This document shows positions 1 to 5,594 of a stretch of 8,193 nucleotides of DNA, piece by piece. The stretch spans positions 1 through 8,193 of the forward strand of contig CANMXH010000098.1 of NCBI GenBank assembly GCA_947501315.1. Direction: 5' to 3'. Origin of the DNA: Caulobacteraceae bacterium. Its GTDB lineage: Bacteria > Pseudomonadota > Alphaproteobacteria > Caulobacterales > Caulobacteraceae. Below the pieces are notes generated by a model. It saw only the letters and a list, made by a program, of their open reading frames with translations. It did no database searches and was not told where the DNA came from. Every line of letters starts with the position of its first letter. Positions within the stretch are counted from its first letter, which is position 1. The position numbers and the translations under genes are program-made.

Positions 1-486
1 AACCTGCCGCTGGCGACCGCCGGCAGCATGGTGGCCTGGTACTGGGGCGGGGCCATGGTCGGACGGCTGGTCGGTGGCCTGCTGATGCTGACGAAGATTC
101 CCGCCACGACCATCCTGATCTTCAATACGGCCGTGGCGGCGACCCTCTGTCTGGTGGTCACCCAGACCAGCGGCACCACAGCCGCCTATGCCGCCATCGC
201 CATCGGCTTCTTCAACTCGATCATGTTCCCGACCATCTTCACCCTGACGCTGGAGCGTTCGACCGCGCCGGTCCCGGCCACCTCGGGCCTGCTGGTGTTC
301 GGCATCATCGGTGGTGCCCTCCTGCCGCCGATTGCCGGCCAGATCGCCGACAACTCGGCCACGCTGAACCCGGTCTTCTATGTGCCGCTGATCGGCTATA
401 TCCTGCTCGTGGGCTTTGCCTTCGCCGCCTCGCGGGCTCGCATCCGGAACGCCCCGGCTGTTGGCGGCACCCCCGGGGGCCACTGA
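1..486 (+). CDS. Sugar MFS transporter, FucP/GluP-like (3' part only)
   Basis: Inner-membrane sugar/H+ symporter of the fucose/glucose-galactose branch of the major facilitator superfamily. Only the last 161 residues are present; the reading frame is open from base 1 and the start lies outside the window. About five hydrophobic segments are visible, matching the C-terminal helices of a 12-helix MFS protein. The segment GFFNSIMFPT (visible residues 69-78), followed by an SGLLVFGIIGGALLPP helix start, is the characteristic late-helix signature of FucP-type transporters. The C-terminus is short and hydrophilic. The gene converges on the halogenase gene, 72 bp away. Family assignment is strong. 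The sugar (fucose, glucose, galactose, N-acetylglucosamine or another) cannot be read from this fragment; the halogenase neighbour suggests a carbohydrate-uptake locus of the Caulobacter type. Confidence 0.93.
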   Translation, partial: NLPLATAGSMVAWYWGGAMVGRLVGGLLMLTKIPATTILIFNTAVAATLCLVVTQTSGTTAAYAAIAIGFFNSIMFPTIFTLTLERSTAPVPATSGLLVFGIIGGALLPPIAGQIADNSATLNPVFYVPLIGYILLVGFAFAASRARIRNAPAVGGTPGGH

Positions 487-492
487 ACCTTT

Positions 493-550
493 CCGCCGCG
501 CTCCAAATCTTCTGCCGATGCTGAGTTCGGCAAGGACAGGGGCGCGGCGG
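493..550. terminator. Nested inverted repeat between convergent genes, possible bidirectional terminator
   Basis: A perfect 9-bp outer stem (CCGCCGCGC at 493-501 with GCGCGGCGG at 542-550) encloses a 6-bp inner hairpin (TGCCGA at 513-518 with TCGGCA at 527-532). It fills the 72-bp gap between the transporter stop and the halogenase stop, and being palindromic it can form in transcripts from either side. There is no clear T-run on either strand, so it is not a classical intrinsic terminator. It could be a 3'-end stabiliser or a Rho-assisted stop. Confidence 0.45.
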
Positions 551-558
551 GCGAGTGC

Positions 559-2070
559 TCAGTCCGGCCCGGACCACATGCCCCGGGCCTTCAGATAGGC
601 TTCATGCTCCGGCAGGGCCGCCACCGTGCGTGCCAGCACGTCCGACACATGGTTCAGACCCGCGGCACTCCGCCCGGCATCCTGGTAGTTATAGAGCGGG
701 TTCGGGCCGGTCGGCACGATTCCCTGACCGTGCATCACCGCCAGCCAGGAGCCCTGGCTGAAATACTCGTCAGCGCCGACCTGGTACAGCAGGGCGCGAT
801 CACGGAACGCCTCGACCCTTTCGGCCAGGCTGTCGGGGATCGGCATGGACGCGACCTGCCGCCAGAACGGCGTGTCGTCCCTCTGGCTCGCGTGATAGTG
901 CAGGATCACGAAATCGCGGATCAGCTCAACCTCGCGACCCAGACGCCGGTTGTAGCCGTCGATGTTGACCTGGCTGAAATCCCTGTCCGGGAAATGCTGA
1001 AGCAGGCGGTAGATGCCGGCCTGGACCAGATGGATGCTGGTGGACTCAAGGGGCTCAATGAAGCCGCTGGACAGGCCGAGACTGACGACATTCTTGTCCC
1101 AGTATTTCCTGCGCCGGCCGGTCACGAACCGCAGCGGTCGAGGCTCTGCCAGGGGTTCGCCGTCCAGATTGGCGAGCAGGGTTTCGCGTGCCGCGTCGTC
1201 CGAAAGATGGTCCGAACAGTAGACATAGCCATTGCCCGTCCGGTGCTGCAGGGCGATCCGCCATTGCCAGCCGGCCTCGCGGGCCGTCGACAGCGTATAG
1301 GGCGTGAGCGGACTGACGCTCGCGCAGGGTACCGCCATCGCCCGGTTGACTGGCAGCCAGTGCGACCAGTCCTCATAGCCGGCCTTCAGGGCCCCCTCGA
1401 TCAGCAGGGCCCGGAATCCGGTGCAGTCGATGAACAGGTCTGCTTCCAGCACCTGTCCGTCTTCGAGGGTTACGCCGGTGACAAAGCCGTCCTCGGGTCG
1501 CTGGATGACCTGGACGATCTTGCCCTCGACCCGCTGGACCCCGCGCCCTTCACAGACCTTGCGCAGATACCGGGCGAAGAGGCCGGCGTCGAAATGATAG
1601 GCGCTGAAAAGGCTGTTCGTGGGTGAGCGCGGATCGGGATCACGATCTCCCACCTTGCCCGCATCGGCGGCACGGGAGCAGATCGAATAGTCGGCCAGCT
1701 CGCCGGCAAGTCCTCGCGCCCTGAGCGCGAACCACGTTTGCTGGAATTCCGCCAGGGTCGGTCCCCGGCCAAAGGTACCGAACGGGTGGACGTAACGGTT
1801 GCCGATATGCCCCCAGTCCTTGAACACGATGGCGACCTTCAAGGTCGCCTTTGTCTCCCGCATGAATTCGGCCTCGTCGAGACCGATCATGGCGTTGAAA
1901 TCGCGAATGGGCGGAACCGTCGCCTCTCCTACGCCCACGATCCCGATGTCGTCGGATTCGACCAGGGTGACCTTTGCATGGGGCCCCAACGTGCGTTGCA
2001 GCGCAGAGGCGGCCATCCAGCCCGCAGTCCCACCGCCGACGATGAGGATAGAGCGAATGGGTTCGGACAA
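559..2070 (-). CDS. Flavin-dependent tryptophan-halogenase family protein (PrnA-like)
   Basis: Cytoplasmic flavin-dependent halogenase of 503 aa, the usual length for the family. Such enzymes use FADH2 from a separate reductase, O2 and halide to make HOX, which a lysine relays to an aromatic substrate. Visible features: N-terminal FAD-binding GxGxxG (G12, G14, G17 in GGGTAGW); the catalytic lysine K78 in TLKVAIVF; WxWxI at W268-I272; and the catalytic glutamate E342 in FIEPLESTSIHL. The diagnostic WxWxIP motif reads WQWRIA here, with A273 replacing proline. The start is TTG, chosen because a GGAG ribosome site lies 6 nt upstream and the FAD motif begins directly after; the next in-frame Met (M19) would destroy that motif. 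The gene has its own promoter and is not in the upstream unit. Homologues in Caulobacterales commonly sit beside sugar transporters or TonB receptors. True substrate unknown; free tryptophan is only one option, and bromide-preferring indole halogenation is known for a Brevundimonas-type relative (BrvH). Confidence 0.95.
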   Translation of the reverse strand: MSEPIRSILIVGGGTAGWMAASALQRTLGPHAKVTLVESDDIGIVGVGEATVPPIRDFNAMIGLDEAEFMRETKATLKVAIVFKDWGHIGNRYVHPFGTFGRGPTLAEFQQTWFALRARGLAGELADYSICSRAADAGKVGDRDPDPRSPTNSLFSAYHFDAGLFARYLRKVCEGRGVQRVEGKIVQVIQRPEDGFVTGVTLEDGQVLEADLFIDCTGFRALLIEGALKAGYEDWSHWLPVNRAMAVPCASVSPLTPYTLSTAREAGWQWRIALQHRTGNGYVYCSDHLSDDAARETLLANLDGEPLAEPRPLRFVTGRRRKYWDKNVVSLGLSSGFIEPLESTSIHLVQAGIYRLLQHFPDRDFSQVNIDGYNRRLGREVELIRDFVILHYHASQRDDTPFWRQVASMPIPDSLAERVEAFRDRALLYQVGADEYFSQGSWLAVMHGQGIVPTGPNPLYNYQDAGRSAAGLNHVSDVLARTVAALPEHEAYLKARGMWSGPD

Positions 2071-2076
2071 GGGAGT

Positions 2077-2080
2077 CTCC
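2077..2080 (-). promoter_or_regulatory. Ribosome binding site that decides the TTG start of the halogenase
   Basis: On the minus strand GGAG is followed by 6 nt and then TTG at 2070-2068. No in-frame ATG or GTG with a comparable site was found nearby. Confidence 0.65.
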
Positions 2081-2084
2081 GGCC

Positions 2085-2099
2085 AGCTTGTGGCAAGCT
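2085..2099. promoter_or_regulatory. Inverted repeat at the expected halogenase transcription start
   Basis: Perfect 6-bp arms AGCTTG and CAAGCT are separated by 3 bp. The repeat begins about 5 bp downstream of the predicted -10 box and ends just before the ribosome site. Its position suits either an operator overlapping the start of transcription or a small 5'-UTR hairpin. No regulator is encoded nearby, so its function is inferred only. Confidence 0.4.
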
Positions 2100-2103
2100 T
2101 CAG

Positions 2104-2129
2104 AGTATAGGTTGCGTCCCGTTACTCAA
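2104..2129 (-). promoter_or_regulatory. Predicted halogenase promoter, Caulobacter housekeeping type
   Basis: On the minus strand the -35 element TTGAGTA (2129-2123) and the -10 element CCTATACT (2111-2104) are 11 bp apart. The Caulobacter vegetative consensus, TTGACGS-N10-14-GCTANAWC, allows this spacing and shares most informative bases. Transcription would start near 2097, leaving a short leader of roughly 27 nt. Confidence 0.5.
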
Positions 2130-2196
2130 GCCATTGCAGCACTCTGAGGAGCCGCGCACGCTCCCGTTTACCGGAAGTCAGACGGGCGTGGACCTG

Positions 2197-2213
2197 CACC
2201 ATTCTCGATGGTG
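2197..2213. repeat. Perfect inverted repeat CACCAT-N5-ATGGTG
   Basis: Six-bp arms with a 5-bp spacer in the 196-bp gap between the aconitase X stop and the halogenase start. It lies about 70 bp upstream of the halogenase -35 element and 54 bp past the aconitase X stop. It could be a regulator-binding site or a second 3' hairpin of the upstream transcript. Confidence 0.35.
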
Positions 2214-2228
2214 GAGCCATAGGGTGCT

Positions 2229-2241
2229 CCGGGCAACCCGG
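2229..2241 (-). terminator. GC hairpin downstream of aconitase X, weak terminator candidate
   Basis: On the minus strand CCGGG-TTG-CCCGG forms a compact 5-bp stem, 25 nt after the aconitase X stop codon. No T-run follows, so intrinsic termination is uncertain. Together with the inverted repeat at 2197-2213 it may mark the end of the three-gene transcript. Confidence 0.35.
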
Positions 2242-2266
2242 CGGATCGGGCAGGAGGCGCGAAGCG

Positions 2267-3958
2267 TCAGTCCAGCCAGTCCGGCAGGCGCGGGGCGGCC
2301 TGTCCGGTCAGGGCGGCGGTGACGCAATCCGACAGGCTGCCCAGCCGCACGGCCCGGCCGCTCAGCCCGGGGCCGTAGTGGGCATATTTCCCTGAATTGG
2401 TCAGTGTCGTCTGCGTTTCCGGCGGAAAGACAGGCTCGCGGATCGAACACCAGCAGATGTCCTGGATGACCTGCACCCCACTGGCCCTGAGCCGGGTCAG
2501 CAGTCCCTCGGCGCCGGCTTCGCGGATCACCTCGCGCCCGGCCGTAACAATCACCCGGGTCCCGGGATGTCGACGTCGGCCCGCAAGGCCGTCGGCCAAG
2601 GCCCGGCATTCTCCGACCGAGGCGTGCGGGCTTCCGATCGCCACCAGCTCCACCGCCGCGGGGCCGCCATTCAGATGCGCCCATGCGGCCCGCAGATCAT
2701 CGCGGGTGATCGTCAGATGGTCGGCGTCAGGCGTCGCCGCTGCGGCCGCTTCCGGGGTCACACCTTCGATATGCAGCATGGGCGAGGCGGAAGTCGTTCC
2801 GAATGCCGCGCAAAGGGCTTTCAGGTCATCGCGCGACGGATTTCCCCGGGCTAGACCCCGCAACAGCGGAATCCGGTCGGGTGCCCGCTGTCCGGCCAGA
2901 TAGCCGACCAGTGGCCAGAAGCCGTCGTCGATCCCTTCAGGCAGGTGGACATCAATGATCCGCTGCGCCTTTCGCGCGGCATCAAGATAGACCCCCGAAA
3001 GGGGTGCCCGCCCCGTCAGGGCGATACAAAGATCGAGGAAGTCCGGATGTTTCGCCGTACGGGCCCCCAGCACCGTGTTGGCATAGATCACGGCATTGGA
3101 TTCTGACCAGGCGATCACCTCGTCGGCCGCGGGAGCGGTGTCCAGCAGATAGGGCGCGCAGGTAAAGCTGGGGCGACAGCCCATCTGCACATAGGCATCC
3201 GCCAACTGCTGCGCGGGCAGGCCGAACTCTGGGGCCACACCCTGTTCTCGCCAGTTCTGCCGATCCACGGAAATGGCATTCATCGTGGTGGGGATGCGGA
3301 CGCGACCGCCCAGCTTGGCCATCTTCCGGGCGAAGGTCAGATTGGCCGGGCTGGCATAGATGCAGCCGTCGATATGGCCCTGGGATACATCGATCAGACG
3401 CTCTGCCCCCTGACTTGCGGCCATGGCGCAGATGATCTGCATCGACTGTTGGGCCGCCATGCCGGCATCACCGGCCAGCATCGTCCTGTCCGCCGATGAC
3501 AGGTCCAGAGCCGACGTCAGCGGTGCCTCAATGGCCAGCCGTAGCCCCTCCGCCTCAAGCCTGTTGTCGATGATGCGGGCCTCCGCGACCCCCGTCAGTG
3601 CGTCATAGATCCCGGACGATACCCGCAGCACAGGCAGGACGCGGTCAAACATTCCGGCGGCTACCAGGGCTCCAAGGGTCAGCACATCCTCGGGGTCCCG
3701 GAAGACCAGGGCCGAAGGCCCCCGTCCGCTCAGGACCAGGTCCAGCAACACGCCGCTTCCGGTGCAGGACCCGCGGCTCGAGGGCATGACCAGCATCCTC
3801 CCCGTCACGGACTGACCATGCAGCGGGTGATGAACGTCGATGATCCGCCCGGTCGCCGGATCAACGCCCCCCCAGAAGCTCAGGGGCTCGTGTGTCGCGA
3901 GGACCGCGCCGGCCGCATCGCCGGCGAGAATGAACTGTGCCTGCCCGGCGTCCTGCAT
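2267..3958 (-). CDS. Aconitase X family dehydratase with fused DUF126 domain
   Basis: Probably a cytoplasmic Fe-S-dependent dehydratase of the aconitase X (AcnX) family, 563 aa from the chosen start. Residues about 7-120 are the small swivel domain (DUF126), with SFWGGVDP (27-34), HPLHG and the serine/glycine loop RGSCTGS (62-68). The rest is the large catalytic domain (DUF521), with HIEGVTPEA (396-404), GSPHAS near 442 and the C-terminal TNSGKYAHYGP (520-530). Candidate cluster cysteines include C261, C267, C502 and C504; their roles cannot be fixed here. Characterised AcnX enzymes are cis-3-hydroxy-L-proline dehydratases (bacteria) or mevalonate 5-phosphate dehydratases (archaea). No other hydroxyproline or mevalonate genes are visible. 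The ATG at 3958 is preferred because GGGTGAG lies just upstream and the domain begins a few residues later; an ATG at 3991 or TTG at 4009 would add 11 or 17 residues. It is the third gene of a unit with DUF1501 and DUF1800, an unusual partner set. Confidence 0.9.
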   Translation of the reverse strand: MQDAGQAQFILAGDAAGAVLATHEPLSFWGGVDPATGRIIDVHHPLHGQSVTGRMLVMPSSRGSCTGSGVLLDLVLSGRGPSALVFRDPEDVLTLGALVAAGMFDRVLPVLRVSSGIYDALTGVAEARIIDNRLEAEGLRLAIEAPLTSALDLSSADRTMLAGDAGMAAQQSMQIICAMAASQGAERLIDVSQGHIDGCIYASPANLTFARKMAKLGGRVRIPTTMNAISVDRQNWREQGVAPEFGLPAQQLADAYVQMGCRPSFTCAPYLLDTAPAADEVIAWSESNAVIYANTVLGARTAKHPDFLDLCIALTGRAPLSGVYLDAARKAQRIIDVHLPEGIDDGFWPLVGYLAGQRAPDRIPLLRGLARGNPSRDDLKALCAAFGTTSASPMLHIEGVTPEAAAAATPDADHLTITRDDLRAAWAHLNGGPAAVELVAIGSPHASVGECRALADGLAGRRRHPGTRVIVTAGREVIREAGAEGLLTRLRASGVQVIQDICWCSIREPVFPPETQTTLTNSGKYAHYGPGLSGRAVRLGSLSDCVTAALTGQAAPRLPDWLD

Positions 3959-3978
3959 CGTCTCACCCGGATCCCGTC

Positions 3979-4000
3979 GCAGGGCGGGCATTCCGCCTGC
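3979..4000. other. Intercistronic hairpin before aconitase X
   Basis: An 8-bp stem with one bulged G (GCAGG-g-CGG with CCGCCTGC) and a 5-nt loop lies between the DUF1501 stop and the preferred aconitase X start. The alternative ATG at 3991-3989 falls partly in its loop, which argues against that start. It may be an mRNA processing or attenuation site that lowers expression of the last gene. Confidence 0.4.
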
Positions 4001-4025
4001 CGCGATCAACCTCTGGCCACGGCTG

Positions 4026-5582
4026 TCAGGCTGACATGAAACCGAGGTCTCGACGCGTGAAATTCCTCAGATTTGGGAAGATGTTGTCGAGGTTCGCATC
4101 CGAAGTTCCGAGCCAGCGCCCCATTGTGGCTGCGTACTGATCGACCGAGGTCGTGGGAACGAGCGCAGCCCCCGTCATGTCCGGGTTGCGGAACGCGCCG
4201 AGATCGACGCCCAGCGTGGGATATTGACCGTAAATGTCTCCCCCGCGCACGGCCCCGCCCATCACGAAATGGTGGCCACCCCAGGCGTGGTCGGTTCCGT
4301 CACCGTTGGTGGTGAATGTGCGGGAAAAGTCAGAGGCGGTGAAGGTTGTTACAGAATTCCGCATATTCATGCCGCCGACCGAGCCCAGGACGCCGTCGAA
4401 ATAGGACAGGGCGTGAGCCACCTTGGCCAGGTTGTTCGGCTGGGCGGTGTTCTGCACATCGTGACTGTCCCATCCGCCGAGGCTGACGAAGAAGACCTGT
4501 CTGCGAAGACCGAGGGTGCTGTTCGCCGCGATCATACGCGCCACCGTCTGCAACTGTAACGCCAGGTTGTTGGTCTCGGTCAGGCCCGTAATGGGATTGA
4601 CGTAGGTCGGTGGGGCTGGAATGGCGGTCACGGCCGATTGGGTGAAGGCAGAATTCAGTGTCGTCGCAGCCCCCACCGATCGCCCGGTGACGGTCGCATA
4701 GTCGGCCGCGAACAGACTGGCCGCACTCTCGTCCTGAATGATGTCGCGAACGCGCGATGGTGCTACGGTTGAGCCGAAGAGTGTCCCGGTCGAGCCACCG
4801 TTGATCACCACGGCCGGTTGGGCGGCCGTCGACATCTGATACTGGACCACGCTCTGGCCTGAGAGAAAGACGGCGTTACCGGCCGTCGAGATCGCGGTGA
4901 ACAGGCTGTTGGAGCCATTCAGACCCGACAGCACGTCGCCGAATCGGCCGCCCCAGCCAACCCTCGCGCCTTCGGTGGTTCCGGCTTGCCAGGTCGACTG
5001 CTGGTCATTGTGTGAGAACAGATTGGCGGGAATGGCGACCGTACGGGCCTCATATTGGGCCTTGGTTATCGGCCGGATCAGAGAGCCGACATTTGCGACC
5101 ACAGCCAGACGGTCAGCATCGAACAAGGGCTTTAGCGGGGCCAGCATCGGATGCAGCCCGAATGTCCGCACCGTGGCGTTGGTTCCAGCCGGAATCGGAT
5201 TGGGCGTACGGGGGACGATCGGCAACACACCGCCCCAGGCCTCCGGTGAACGCGCCGTTACGGTGCGGCCGGTCACTGGTGATACGGAACCGATGGCCGC
5301 CGGCGGCGTGCCGGGCGGCATCAGGGCGATAGGGTCATCGCCGGTATTGCGGGCCGCCCAATAACGCCCGAACGAGTCGCTGTCGGTTGCCAGCACCGTG
5401 TTGTTGGAGTCGTTGCCGCCAAACAGGAAGACGCAAACCAGAGCCTTGTAGTCCGGTGCGGTCTGGCTGGCTGCGGACCCGGCCGCCGCAAGTTGGACGG
5501 CAAACGGGGCTGCGGCCCCCAGGATAGACATCCCGCCGCCGATCCGGAGCAGGTGTCGGCGGTCAAGCGGTGCGTTTGTCAT
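4026..5582 (-). CDS. DUF1501 family exported protein with Tat-like leader
   Basis: Exported protein of unknown function, 518 aa, full length for the family, which is related to alkaline phosphatase/sulfatase-fold proteins. The N-terminus LDRRHLLRIG followed by a hydrophobic stretch ending AAAGSAASQ (about residue 40) looks like a twin-arginine leader, which suggests export of a folded, metal-containing protein. Family motifs: FLFGGNDSNN (52-61), HNDQQSTW (191-198), GGWDSHD (369-375), TASDFSRTF (415-423) and DGTDHAWGGHHFVMGG (428-443). The Asp and His residues in these blocks are plausible metal ligands by analogy with the fold; this is inference. The ATG start has GAGGA 7 nt upstream, and that site overlaps the stop of the DUF1800 gene, so the two are likely translationally coupled. 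The DUF1800-DUF1501 pairing is widespread in bacteria but its substrate is not established. Confidence 0.95.
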   Translation of the reverse strand: MTNAPLDRRHLLRIGGGMSILGAAAPFAVQLAAAGSAASQTAPDYKALVCVFLFGGNDSNNTVLATDSDSFGRYWAARNTGDDPIALMPPGTPPAAIGSVSPVTGRTVTARSPEAWGGVLPIVPRTPNPIPAGTNATVRTFGLHPMLAPLKPLFDADRLAVVANVGSLIRPITKAQYEARTVAIPANLFSHNDQQSTWQAGTTEGARVGWGGRFGDVLSGLNGSNSLFTAISTAGNAVFLSGQSVVQYQMSTAAQPAVVINGGSTGTLFGSTVAPSRVRDIIQDESAASLFAADYATVTGRSVGAATTLNSAFTQSAVTAIPAPPTYVNPITGLTETNNLALQLQTVARMIAANSTLGLRRQVFFVSLGGWDSHDVQNTAQPNNLAKVAHALSYFDGVLGSVGGMNMRNSVTTFTASDFSRTFTTNGDGTDHAWGGHHFVMGGAVRGGDIYGQYPTLGVDLGAFRNPDMTGAALVPTTSVDQYAATMGRWLGTSDANLDNIFPNLRNFTRRDLGFMSA

Positions 5583-5589
5583 GCTCTCT

Positions 5590-5594
5590 TCCTC
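5590..5594 (-). promoter_or_regulatory. Ribosome binding site of DUF1501, overlapping the DUF1800 stop
   Basis: GAGGA on the minus strand shares bases with the TGA stop of the upstream gene (5595-5593) and lies 7 nt from the ATG. This arrangement supports coupled synthesis of the two exported proteins. Confidence 0.7.

Noticed and set aside
604..1626. Long plus-strand open frame of 340 codons opposite the halogenase
   Set aside because: It is entirely antisense to a gene with clear catalytic motifs. The protein shows no family motif and is explained by high GC codon bias.
2178..2684. Minus-strand frame overlapping the end of aconitase X and the following gap
   Set aside because: Out of frame with the conserved C-terminal motif of aconitase X and without its own ribosome site or motif.
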